From Volutella citrinella (Eukaryota > Ascomycota > Sordariomycetes > Hypocreales > Nectriaceae), in the NCBI GenBank assembly GCA_034401135.1, contig JAWZSP010000007.1, positions 434,001 through 498,000 on the forward strand: a DNA stretch of 64,000 bases, given 5' to 3'. Shown in pieces: positions 32,890 to 43,809 of the stretch (position 1 is its first letter; each line of letters begins with the position of its first letter). The notes below the pieces were generated by a model that did not search any database, was not told where the DNA came from, and saw only the letters and a program-made list of their open reading frames with translations. Both the position numbers and the translations under genes were made by a program.

Positions 32890-33438
32890 TTTTTGTGAAT
32901 GGTTTATCAGCACTGGTCAAGAAACCTTGGCGATTAGGGCGGGAGATGAGGCTCAAGGCTAATTGAGGATGAAGTGTGGCTGCGTACAGGATATGTGCTG
33001 TGGTGAGCTTGTCACGTGCGTTATTAGTTGCGCTCTTTAACAGAGATTTGGTTCCTTCTATTGCCTACTGAAGCATGAACTACACTGGGAATATTAGTAA
33101 GGTGGGAAAATTGCTGTCGCTTAGATGAATCCTAGATAAAAGAAGATGGGTGTTAGACCAGGGGTGTTCTGATAGCTCTATCTCAATCTAGCCCTCAGAG
33201 GGCTTCATAGTCTATTGGCTATGCTCGTGAGGGTTATAAAAGCTCCTTGGGAGCATAGGATTAAATTAGATTATGAATTGGTTGCATTTTAGGTTAATAT
33301 GTCTTCTAGTGAAGAAAAAGCTAACCATTAATCGGAGATGTAAGGTCGAAGAAACATTCACAAGACATACAGGATGGGCCGAAACGCCAGTGTTAGACAC
33401 AACGCTACATACATGGACACACAATAGACAGTTCGGCT
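32890..33438. other. AT-rich spacer between kinase and acetyltransferase genes
   Basis: No gene seen. Base composition drops sharply compared with its surroundings; see the transposon-like island listed separately. Confidence 0.6.
33010..33400. mobile_element. AT-rich island with LTR-like features (probable transposon scar)
   Basis: Clearly AT-richer than flanking DNA. It contains TGTTAGAC at 33151 and again at 33391 (TGTTAGA is a common LTR 5' end), a near-perfect inverted repeat AGCCCTC-A-GAGGGCT at 33190-33204, and a TATAAAAG box at 33235-33242 followed by GCTCCTTGGGAGC. No open reading frame is present. The features fit a solo LTR or a decayed short element; I could not define both ends or a target duplication. 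Confidence 0.35.
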
Positions 33439-34217
33439 TTACTGATCCTCCTCCTGCTTGCCAGCCCGCTCAATCTTGCGAATCACTCTTGCAGGGTTCC
33501 CAGCCGCAACGACATATTCCGGAATATCCTGCCCGTCGTCAGCCAGCCGTAATAGCCTCTCCGGCAAACCATACAGCCCAACTCACCTTGGTCACGACGC
33601 TGCCAGCGCCGACCGTGGACCCCCTGCCGATGGAGACGCCGGGAAGCACCGTCGCATTGCCTCCGATCCAGCAGTCGTCGCCCACGACGATGGGCTTGCC
33701 GTACTCGGGGCCGTTGAGCCCATTACGCACGTCCGGATCGACGGGGTGCGTGCCGCTGAAGAAGGACACGTTGGGCCCTAGCAGCGTCCGCGCCCCAATG
33801 GTGATGGGCGACGTGTCGATGAAGGTGCAGTTAGAGTTGATGAAGGCGCCCGGCCCGGCCCTGACGTTGTATCCATAATCGAACTTGAGCGGCTGGTCGA
33901 CCCAAGGGTACTGGCTCAAGATCGCCTCTTCCTCCTCCTCGGTCTCAGCCGGGGGAGGAAGGGGTCGCTCGTCCTGCGTGATGCTGGCAGCTGGTCAGTC
34001 AACACGCCCGCCGAGAGTCCATCTGTAACCGGGGCAATCCTCACGCTCTCCAGTGCTCTACCATCTCCCGGCGCGTGGTGTCCTCGGCACGGTTGAACTT
34101 CTTTGTGGCCTGGGCACAACGCCGACGAGCCTCTACAAGCTGCGGTGTGAAGGCATAGTAGAGTTCGCCTCGCTCCATGCGTTCTAGGTTTTCCTTTTCG
34201 TCGATATGTTCCAGCAT
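33439..34217 (-). CDS. maltose/galactoside O-acetyltransferase-type protein (left-handed beta-helix)
   Basis: Transfers acetyl from acetyl-CoA to a sugar hydroxyl, by family. Three exons, 34217-34045, 33983-33587 and 33528-33439, encode 219 aa, all in frame. The N-terminal maltose-acetyltransferase domain starts MLEHIDEKENLERMERGELY and continues ATKKFNRAEDTTRREMVEHW. The hexapeptide-repeat helix follows, with ITIGARTLLGPNVSFFSGTH, which carries the catalytic His of the family (SGTHPVD), then PIVVGDDCWIGGNATVLPG and STVGAGSVVTKDIPEYVVAAG. The last 30 aa come from exon 3 and complete the GNPARVIRKI ending. Length and motif order match NodL/LacA/Maa proteins. The fungal substrate is not known. 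It faces the same way as the APH-like kinase. Confidence 0.93.
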
Positions 34218-34716
34218 ATTGGGCGGATGGGAAGCAGACAGTCTCCACGCGAACTATGGCAAGCCTTCCTTTCCAAAGGGATCAACTCATCGAAACGACC
34301 AGACGCCTTCTAGCAGTATTAAGTCTCACGTGATGTGACGCGCGGCTTCGTATTAATCCATGCTGTTGGCAATAGTGAATGAGCTGCTCCGGTCCAGTAA
34401 TCCTCTCAAGTGATCGCGACAATAGAAAGGGGGTGCGGCTCTCGATGGCAAAGTCTCAACCGTCTGGCTCCAGTCACTCGGTTCGGGTCGCAGAGACTAC
34501 TCGGGACAAACGCTCAACTACAGTGGGTGTCTTGTCACATAGGAGCTGAATAATTAAGAATCAGCATTTCATTTATCGAATGGTCTAAAGTCTACTCTGG
34601 GCTAGTGCAAATGTGCGACACAAAGTCGTGATGTATTCGGACAGATGTGGAAGGGTGCAATTAGACACCATGGCGCGGGGGCGTCGCTTCTCCTGCCACT
34701 CGTCAACTAGTTCCAA
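34218..34716. other. intergenic, no gene seen
   Basis: 5' flank of the acetyltransferase gene and 3' flank of the small protein gene. A CACGTGATGTGACGCG stretch near 34327 contains an E-box (CACGTG). Confidence 0.5.
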
Positions 34717-34950
34717 TCACTGTGCTCGACTCCCCCTTCCCTGCGCTTTTATGAATTCTCCATACTCCTTTATGCTCATCAAATGTCGTTCAGGTTCCTC
34801 CGGATTGTAATCCGGCCTCTCTCTCCATTCTTTCATGGCTATCTCTCCCCATGTGGGTTCTCTGCTGCTGGCAATAAGGGGGTTTTGGGCCTCGCTATTG
34901 GAAGCAGTAGCCTCATTGCTTTTACTTATTTCGCTCTTGGGCTTAGACAT
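34717..34950 (-). CDS. small uncharacterised protein, 77 aa
   Basis: A single-exon frame starting MSKPKSEISKSNEATASNS and ending GEFIKAQGRGSRAQ. It is hydrophilic, with a Ser/Asn/Glu-rich first half and a distinctive Trp-containing middle (REPTWGEIAMKEWRERPDYN) followed by PEEPERHLMSIKEYG. The composition is unlike chance frames in this window, and the spacing of W, Y and P looks constrained. No family recognised and no signal peptide. The frame extends upstream without stop, but the Met chosen is the first with a reasonable context (GACATGG on the plus strand, so CCATGTC). Confidence 0.5.
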   Translation of the reverse strand: MSKPKSEISKSNEATASNSEAQNPLIASSREPTWGEIAMKEWRERPDYNPEEPERHLMSIKEYGEFIKAQGRGSRAQ

Positions 34951-37310
34951 GGCGGCGATAGTTGTCGATAGATGCTCAATTGTTAATGTTGGGCTATAGA
35001 CAGTGCTGAATGTTGTTAAACGGCGTTTGGATGGGGACGCTCGGGCTTTTATCAACAAGCTCTTTGTGCGAATCAACCCAAGACAGAGGCATGGGCGCGT
35101 CTTTGATGGATTGCGCTGCAACATTGGACACAGTCACTGTTCGCGCTCTAGTGTTCAGTTTGGCCTTTCACGCTGGAGTCGCTAGTCATTCCGGCTTCAA
35201 GTCCATTGTGTTAAGCAGTGTATATTGCCTTTGAAAGAGCATCCAAGGTGAAAGAATCCAGAGTTTTTGTTTCATAGCCACACGACGGTCATTGTACAGA
35301 ATCTTGGTAGGACGTTTCATGTTGTCGACTCCCTTGGCTTCAATGCCGAGCTGTGAATAGGGAGGGGGCAGTTGAGGTTAGGAGAGGAGGTGGTATCATT
35401 ATGGTAGCATTCGGCGTTATTGCTAGGGATGGCCTCAGAGTCGAATCGATCTCCAATACATGATGCGGTAAGCTACAAGACGAGAAGTGATCCGCTTCGG
35501 ATGCTGCTTTGACATAACATCGTGTTGGTTGATGAGACACGCGTGCTCCGGAATCCAGTCTCTTGTCCTCGTGCGCAAGAAGAAGAACCTTGATAGGCCC
35601 TCGCCTGGGGGAATTTCCTAATCTAGGGTCCGCGTGGTAAAGCTAATCGAGGATCAGTGTCGGTGGGCACATCGCGAGGGAGGCTCTTACTGTTACTACT
35701 AGTAGTAGCGGGTTCCGGGAGCGGTGTGGGCCGGTCGGGGCGGGCTTGCCAAATGGAGGCGTCCCGCAGCCCGGCTGGCCGGTCTCATGACAACGTCCCC
35801 GCCCTGAAGTGGGAAACATGTCAATTTTTTCTTCTTGTATGCCAGGGTTTAACATCAGCTGCACGGCATGGATATGAGTAATGCCAGGTTTTGGGTAGTG
35901 CTGTCGGAAATCGATCCGTCGACTCAACGACGTTTGCAGACACTCATCGTCCCTTGCTACTGTTATTCGGCATCACAAAATCTTCTTAAACCCTTTTTCA
36001 TGGTGATAAAACCTTCATCATGGCTACAGTAGAGAACATCACAGTCTATGACAACCCCCTTCATAGTGGGCCACCCACAGCTCCGGCCCAGCTCCGGATC
36101 GTCAACCAGCCAACGCATAACAGGTGTGGAAGAGCAGGCGCTGGTCACTCAGCTCGCATCGTCAGACGAACTATTTTCGGCGTAGCCTTGTTACCACCTT
36201 GACGCCCAATAATGAATCGTCATCTCCAAAACTCAGTTTTGCCATCTCCGACGGCGCGGGAATCGGAGAATAATGTTATTGGTTGCCTTCCTCCGTTTGC
36301 GACCCGGCACATCCCCGGGGCACCATGGGCAACCGCTGCTGTCACGGTCGGGCGCTCAGACCTTGTGGGCAGCGGCTCTGAGCGCCGGGCCGCCAAGGCT
36401 TCGGGGGTATTATTAGAGTATCGAATGTTTTTTCGGAGCTTCTGAACTCGACCAGCCCCACAACCTTATCTTGCCACGGGCGACTCTTGAAGTTTTGCCT
36501 CCGGCTCTTTTTCCGGCTGGTGAGATCCATAGATGCACTTGGCGAACATCGACTGATACGGGGGGCGCTGTTCCCCGACGAACGGATCTTGTCGCCTATC
36601 ACATACACGCTCGCAGTTGCATCTCCGCCGGCACTCGCCTTACCAGGAACCATAGTTTCGCATCCCTGCGTCGGGATCTACTAGACCTACGGCTACCGAA
36701 CGCCATCAATCGATCCCATTGACCTCCAGCCCAATCCCCTCTCTTCTCTTCCTTGCCATCCACCACAATTAGACATTCCGCAGGTGTGCCCGTCGCCACC
36801 CGTGGATCCTTGCGTATCTCCCACGTGCGGCCTCCCCTCCACACCTCTCCTCGTCGAAGCTTCACACCGAACGCGGTGAGCTGCTGCTACTTGGTGACTG
36901 GCCAGTATGCAAGTTTATCGGACTCGGCAGTGAAACCGCACACCCAGGGCCCGTCCATCGTTGACGCCCTAATGCCCAGTCACACTGTCACTCCGAGTCA
37001 CATTCACGATGGCCTCTTATTAATACACAACCTGTCTGGGTCTCTTCGGACCATATTTCCGAGAGCCCAACGCTGCCGCATTAGCACACCATCTGAAAAT
37101 TTTCGTGACCCCCCCAGACGAACCCACACCCTCTCGACTTATAAACTCAGCTGGATTCGCAGTCACAGTCGTAGCAATGAGTCCCCCCTCGGCCCTTATG
37201 GTCTACATCCAAACTCTTGCCCAACAGCTCGTGTCCTGTTGTGTCTTTCAAGAATCCCGTCTCTCTCTCACTGCTCGTGACACCTCTCTCGTCGTGACCT
37301 GAACGCGGCC
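34951..37310. other. 2.4 kb gene-free region, promoter of the MFS gene at right end
   Basis: Contains a perfect 14-bp palindrome TACTACTAGTAGTA at 35694-35707. The last 600 bp are pyrimidine-rich on the plus strand, with CTCTC stretches just before the MFS start codon (typical fungal core promoter/leader). No gene is supported. Confidence 0.55.
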
Positions 37311-39246
37311 ATGACACACTCCGAGAAGATGCCCTCGGAGAAGGCCCTCGAGAAAACCCACAGCCACGCCCACCCCCATGCCCACGGCGGTGCCACCCCC
37401 AGCGATGCCCTCGAGGTGCTCAACCGCGTTGTCACGGCGCAGACGCAGCACGACGAGGCCCACCGCAGCCAAGTCCTTGAGGTCCAGCGTGTACCTTCCG
37501 CCGCCGACCAGATGGGCAATGCTAAGCGCGCCTTGGTCATTTGCCTTGTCGTGTCGTCCAACCTGTTTGCGGTTAGTCAGGCCTCGCTTTTGACTTCTCT
37601 TCTCCTGTTCTCTCTCAACCGGGTTCCGCTTTTTTTTTTTATTCCCGTTAAGCGACTCGAAACTAACCTAAGATGCCGTTAGTTTGTGACCATGTTTTCT
37701 ACCGTTGTCGCTGGCTTCGAGTTCAGCAAGTTGCTTGGCCGGCCCGTCGGCCCCGGACAGGCAAACTGGATTGCTGCTGCTTATTCGTACGTTAAGTCCC
37801 ATACACATCTACAACATCTGTACCACGGCATCATCACTAACAAGACACCATATAGACTCACCCAGAGCGGTTTCGTTCTCATTAGTGGACGTTTCGGCGA
37901 TGTCTACGGCCACACCCTGATGCTCCTCATCGGAGGAACCATTATGGTCATCTTCTCGCTGGTCAACGCCTTCTGCAACACATACGAGTCTTTCGTTGTG
38001 GCCCGCGCCCTCACTGGTGTGGGCGGCGGCATCGTCATGCCCAACGCCGTGGCAACCCTGACTGTCATGATCCCCCCCGGGCAGACTCGCAACATTGCCC
38101 TCGCCACCTTTGCCGCGTCGCCGCCCTTTGGCGCCATCTTCGGCGGTCTCTTTACCGGGGCCTTTCTTGGAAACACGGAGTGGAAGTATCTCTATATCTT
38201 CATGTGAGCCAGCACCAGTCACGAGAGACCATCTTCAGTAGCTAACACATCTCCAGTGCCTGTCTTGGGACTGTCGTTTTCGTCTCCTTGTACTTCCTGC
38301 TGCCCCACGAGGGCCCAGTTGACAAGGGCGGCAAGATTGACTACTTTGGCATCTTCCTGGGCCTCGGGAGTCTGGTGCTCTTCAGCTTCACCTGGAAGTA
38401 AGTCTTCTCCTCTTCATGTCTCATGCCATAGTAGCTCACAAGTCTCTCAGCCAGGCCCCCTCCGTTGGCTGGGACACCCCCTACATCATTGCCACCCTCA
38501 TCATATCCGTTGGCTTCTTCATCGGTTTCTATGTCTGGGAGAGCCGCTTCGCCAAGGAGCCTATCCTGCCCATCAGCATCTTCAAGGCGCCCTCCTTCCT
38601 GGCTCTCATGTTCGTCGTCCTCGTCACTTACATGGGCTTCAGCATTGGAAGCTTCTACATCGTCGCCTGGCAGCAAATCATCCGTGGCTGGTCCGTCATG
38701 CAGATAGGCGTCGGCTGGATCCCCTTCATCTTTGGTGCCACATTCGCTGTCGGCCTGGCCGCCTTCCTCATCCCCCGGATGGAGGCCCAGTGGATCATGG
38801 CCATTGGCATCATCTCCACCATCATCAGCGACCTGCTACTCGCCACCCAGCCCGAACAGCAAATCTACTGGGCCCAGACCTTCCCCGCCATCATCTTCGG
38901 CAGCATGTGCCCCGACTTCATCTATGTTGCCGCCCAGATCATTGCCAGCAACAGTGTCAAGAAGAAGGAGCAGGGTGTCGCTGGCAGCCTGGTCGGCACC
39001 CTCAACCTCTACGGCAACAGTCTCGGCCTGGGCTTCGCTGGTACCATCGAGAGCCAGCTTCATAAAAACGGTGCCGACACTGTTCTCACGTATCGTGCCG
39101 CGCTGTACTTTGGCGCTGCCCTTGCTGTTGCCGCTCTAGCCATTGACATTGCCTTTGTGCGGATGCCCAAGACCACGCGGGAAGGATGGGATGAGGAATG
39201 CTTGAGCGAAGACGAGACGCCTGCCCCTACCGTAGCTAACGTCTAG
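37311..39246 (+). CDS. major facilitator superfamily transporter, Atr1-like drug:H+ antiporter type
   Basis: Plasma-membrane efflux permease by family (DHA2/Atr1 type: aminotriazole, boron or drug export). Five exons, 37311-37571, 37683-37786, 37856-38203, 38257-38397 and 38451-39246, encode 549 aa. The cytosolic N-terminus is His-rich (THSHAHPHAHGG). TM1 begins RALVICLVVSSNLFA and crosses intron 1. Next come GPGQANWIAAAYSLTQSGF, the inter-helix motif GRFGDVYGHT, and RALTGVGGGIVMPNAVATL. The C-terminal half has six or more helices including YMGFSIGSFYIVAWQQIIRG. Motif order and length fit a 12-14-helix DHA2 protein. The His-rich leader might bind metal, but that is speculation. It converges with xylitol dehydrogenase (420 bp between stops). 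Substrate unknown. Confidence 0.92.
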
Positions 39247-39666
39247 TGGAGGCATTGGATAACGGTAGCAGAGTGGTTCAGCAAGTTACACTTTGGCCTC
39301 TCGTACTGGGGAAGTTCGGCAGTCAGTGGCAGAGCGAAGTTCTTTGGCCTCGGAAGTGACGCAAGTTCCGGGGCTTGGATCATGATATTGTTTTGAGTCG
39401 TGCAAGAGATGCAGGTACCAGGGTTTGGGCTATTTCATGAATGAAACGATAAAATAATAGAAGTAATTTAATTTTCTCATATTAAAGCCATACATCTCTG
39501 CACTTTGACAGCTATCTCAAGTCAATCATCGCTCTCGATTTCCATGCCTTCAACCATCCACAGACCGAGAGCTTGAGTGCTACTTTTATATCCCTTCCTG
39601 TATTCGCGTTACATCATCATTCGTCATCGCTTCAGCTGATATGCTGCCTTTGGTTTTTGCAGCAAT
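39247..39666. other. convergent 3' flanks of MFS and xylitol dehydrogenase genes
   Basis: AT-rich, with AATAAT/AATTTAATTTT around 39450-39480 suitable for polyadenylation. No gene. Confidence 0.6.
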
Positions 39667-40826
39667 TTACAGCTTCTCCTGGGGCTTCTCGTTGGGGCCA
39701 GCAATGATGACCTTAATGGCCTCGCCGCCCTTGACTAGCTGGAAGGCCTCCTCGGCGTTCTTGAAGTCAACAGTTCCGGTGATGAGCTTCTTCACGTCGA
39801 TCTTGCCGCTACCAACAAGGTCAATGGACAGGGCGTAATCGCCAGGGCCATATCGGAAGGATCCCTTGGCAGTCACCTCCTTGACACACATGGCAGTGAT
39901 AGGGAAGGTGATCTCGGGCTTGCCCATGCCGCCCTGGACGTAGTGGCCGCCAACCTTAACAGTGTGGATAGCAGCCTGGATGGAAGGCTCAGCGCCGCTG
40001 GCATCAATGACAGCGTCGGCACCATCGGGCAGATCAGCGAGGTCGCGGATGTTCTGGGCGTTCTCCTGGGGAGAAATGCGCTGCGAGGCATAGACGTGGG
40101 TGGAGCAGAACTCCTTGGCGAAGTCAAGCTTGGACTGGACAATATCGACGCTCACAACCTTGGAGGCACCGAAAGCCTTGGCGACGGCAGCGCAGAGCAG
40201 GCCGACAGGGCCAGCACCCATGACAACGACGGACTGGCCAGGCTTGACCTCGGCCTGCTTGACGATGTGGACAGCAACGGAGAGGGGCTCGATCAGAGTG
40301 CCCTCCTGGAGGGACATGCTGTCGGGGAGCTTGTAGCAGAACTCGGCGGGGGAGACCCAGTAGCCGGCGAGGGTGCCGTCATAGGGAGGAGTGGCAGCGA
40401 AAGCCATGTCGGGGCACAGGTTGTACTTGCCAGCAGTGCAGTTGGTGCATCGTCGGCAAGGGTATCCGGGCTCGAGGGCGACACGGTCACCAACCTTCAG
40501 GTTCTTGACGCCCTCGCCGACCTCAACGATGGTGCCAGCGGACTCGTGGCCCAGAACCATGGGGTCCTTGACGACGAAGTCGCCAATGGCGCCGTGGACC
40601 CAGTAGTGAACATCGGAGCCGCAGATTCCGGTGTAGTTGATGGCGACCAGAACGTCGTGCGGGGTCTTGAGGGTGGGCTTGGGACGCTCCTCGTAGGCGA
40701 CCTCACCGGGCTTGTTGAGAACGAAAGACAGGTTCTGTGCAGGGTCATCTGTTAGCGATACTCGGTCTGCAGCAGGACCCTGGGGGGCGAGAAGAATGTT
40801 TGAGATCGGCGACATACGCTGGACAT
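39667..40826 (-). CDS. xdh1: NAD-dependent xylitol dehydrogenase (D-xylulose reductase)
   Basis: Oxidises xylitol to D-xylulose in pentose catabolism. It is a zinc-dependent medium-chain dehydrogenase. Two exons, 40826-40818 (only 9 bp, coding Met-Ser-Ser) and 40734-39667, encode 358 aa. The intron has a GTATGT donor, a GCTAAC branch point and a CACAG acceptor. Reading through would instead attach an unrelated leader, and the spliced start MSSNLSFVLNKPG agrees with known fungal enzymes. Catalytic zinc ligands: C41 (GICGSDVHYW), H66/E67 (GHESAG) and E152. Structural zinc cysteines: 96, 99, 102 and 110. Rossmann GAGPVG at 176-181 with D200 after the second strand indicates NAD preference. It could be a related polyol dehydrogenase (sorbitol, L-arabitol), but the overall sequence favours xylitol dehydrogenase. 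Confidence 0.95.
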
Positions 40827-43809
40827 GGTTGCTGTATGTGATGTCGTGGTGGGGAGGGTCAATGGGTCGCAATTGGTTCAGAAGAAGAGGATGGGATAGA
40901 GGGAAGAAGAATCACAACCAGGACTTGTCGAGCCCGGGGCGGTCCTGTCTTATAGCCAGCAGAAGGAATCGTTTGAGTAATTCCGCGTGGACAACAGAAA
41001 TTGGATTCAGCCGATGGGGCGCGTACCTAGCGACTCAGGGCTGGGGTAGGAGGTAGCATGATGGGCTGGCGGATGCGCTGGGTGGGTGGGACTGGGAGCA
41101 TCCTCTGCCCGCATCCCATCACATGCGCCGGAGACCCGACCCCGCGATCAAGCCATGACAAGGGCAGCTCTTTTTTGGTGGGTGCGCCGCCTGTATGAGC
41201 GAGACATGGCAGGCAAAACCCCCACCATTCGCCGCTCCAAGCTCCCCGCCAGGCACCCAGAAGAGCAGGCCCATGCCGACGTGGATCTCCGAACTGCTCC
41301 AAGTGCCGCGCTACCGGCCTCTGGCTTGGAAATGAACGTCTCTGACGGGCCCGGCTGTGAAGAAGCTCTCATAGCGCCTGGGCCCTGGATTTATCCAGCC
41401 ATTTTACCCGCGCCAATGGCGACGAGAAGACCGACCGGATCTGGCCGGATCCACTGCCAGAAGAAACTTGACCGTCGGTGAGGGTGAAAGCGCTCAAATG
41501 ATGGAACCGGCCCAGTATCCGCTCTGTGGGGGGTCGAAAGCCCCCCATTGGTGCTGTTAGGTGAGCGGGGGACTGCCGCGTCTTGGGTGGGTGGTGCACT
41601 GCACGAGTATGAGAAGTATCTGCCAAGGATGCGAATGCCTTGTTCCTCATGCCTGCCATCCCATGCCGGCGAGGAGACGCGGGGCCCGTTGCCTCAGTGT
41701 TCGAGATTCATTGCTGTTCAATCATTCTGGCAGGTACGTGGAGCCGCAGCAGTAGCATCATGTACCGTGCTGTCCGTCTGTCCGTAGCACACATCGATTG
41801 CAAGGGTCGGATCGTCAGAGAGCGGGAGCTGGCGAGGAGCCGTTGAGCCCGGGTCCCACGTTGGTTTGGGTTTGATGCGCTGTCAGTTGCCAGATGCCTC
41901 AGGTTGTGGTGTCATGATGGCCTAACACGCGCCTGGGGAAGGAGCTCTGGAGCTTTCTCGGAATGGACGTTGGCCGAGCCTAGGAAGCTGCGACGCCGAG
42001 GAAGCTGCGAAACAGGCCCGCGGGTTGCTCCAGGTCGTCCAACCTCACCTGCCTCTCTTGCTTGTGATGATGCCTCACCATCAGAATCGTCCTACCGTAC
42101 TCGCAGGGACCTACCTTGCCTACATCTTGCCTTATCGTGCCTGGCAGCCGTCCCGGTCGATGAATACCACCCAACCCGAACCCGATGCCTCCATTCGCGG
42201 CACCGCCTGAAGGGAGTATTCCTATCCATGGAAGCCATCTCGCCCCTCCAGCTCATCCCTCACCCCAGCGCGCACGCAGCGCCGCAGCGGCGCACCGGAA
42301 AATAAGTCACATCCCGCCATCTCCCCGGCAGCAAGGACGCGCACATCACCTCAGACTCGCACTCCAGCCTCGCTTCGCAGGATGTCGGCGTGCATTGATC
42401 GCACATGGAACAGCGCCAACCGCATTTTCGTCCTGCCGCGGTAGTCGCCTCCTGTTGCCCGTCGCACGTTTCCCGCCGTCTCTCGCCTCAACCTGTTGTG
42501 CGCAATGCTGACCGGGTTGACTTGGCCAGCCATCATCATGCCATCCCTCCAGAACGTCCGCTAGCCCGGCCGCAACGCGGGGTCTGCATACTGTTGCAGC
42601 AAAACCGCAAAACAGGTATCCCGCGTCGGCTTCCTCATCCGGTCGTAGTCGAAGCATACCGCCTGTCCGTTTCGTCTCGGGTCGATTGTCGAAGATCAAG
42701 GGCAGGAAGAATCGGAGGTGGAAATTCGACAGGTAGCGATTGAGCATCTAGTCGGCGTTAAGTAGTGAGAACAGATCAACCTTGATGGCGCCCCGACCGG
42801 TGCCCTCCATGGTGGTACAACGACGCTGCGAGCAGGGATTCCGGCCTGGTGCGGCTTGAAGAAATGCCGGCGTCATGGATCGTTCTGGCTTGCAGAAGTC
42901 CCATGCGGTCGCGGATCAATCATTGCGCTGCAGAGGATCAGAGCGTGCTCACCGCCACACAGATGCGCATAGCTTCCAGGTAGGTGTCAGGTCCCTCGTC
43001 AACGGAAACACCTAACAACGTCTTACTTACTCAATTACATACATTCTATTCGTAATCAATTTCCTCCTCTCCTGCTACCCATTCTGAATTGCACTCATCT
43101 CGATTCATTGCAGGAAATGCGTTCCTACTAGTTAGTTGACATCATGACGTTATGCTATCCTATGGATACAGATGCTCGATGTGCTGAGATTGAAACAGAG
43201 GTGGCTGGGTAACATCCCGAGCGTTCTGGCTCTGTCCCTTACGATCCAAGTCATTGGATTGCTATCACGAATCGCCTCGCTGCACATCATGGGCTATCTG
43301 CCGCCACACTCGTTGGCTTGGTGGCTCAACCTGCCTATTGCTAGCTGGGCTGAGTCCAGCACGTTGTCTTCCAAGGAACGGGCCTTGTGCTTGATATTGC
43401 CATTAAGCATGATTTAACGAAGCCTAGGTGAGTCAACGATGGTTACTTCGACTTATCACATCAAATCCGAGAACTTGGTACGATCGGCCCATCATCCAAC
43501 GAACACGCCAGAGCGTGGATGCATGTTCAGGCATCCAATTGGCTCATATATATTACATCGATTAGAGTTTACGGCGGCTTCCTGGCCTACTCAGACGCCC
43601 AGACCGATCAATATATTCGATTTGCGAGTTATTCGTGCCATTATCTTAAGCCTATATCGCAAAGTGTGCTGCTGTTGAGACTCACTGCCCGCGAGGCAAC
43701 GCATTTTTTACCCTTTCGCGACAAGTCTCAACGACCTCCCAATATTATCACCTCCATCTTTGGATATTTACGGCAGCCTTTTGTTGCGAACATTTGTCCT
43801 GGAAGCGCC
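40827..43809. other. 3 kb gene-free region
   Basis: Xylitol dehydrogenase promoter at the left end; 3' flank of the sulfotransferase-like gene at the right. Mixed composition, with AT-rich pieces near 43030-43150 and 43540-43680. Frames present show no family features. Confidence 0.5.
40951..40960 (-). promoter_or_regulatory. TATA element overlapping a GGCTATA word, xylitol dehydrogenase promoter
   Basis: Reads CTGGCTATAA on the minus strand, 125 bp before the start codon. GGCTATA fits the GGC(A/T)4 form described for the xylanase regulator Xyr1. A CCGGGG word lies 15-20 bp further downstream, and CTGGGG/GTGGGG words occur nearby (CreA-type SYGGRG). Motif matches only. Confidence 0.35.

Noticed and set aside
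36753..37280. 175-codon plus-strand frame just before the MFS transporter
   Set aside because: It is the pyrimidine-rich promoter and leader of that gene; the predicted peptide is compositional.
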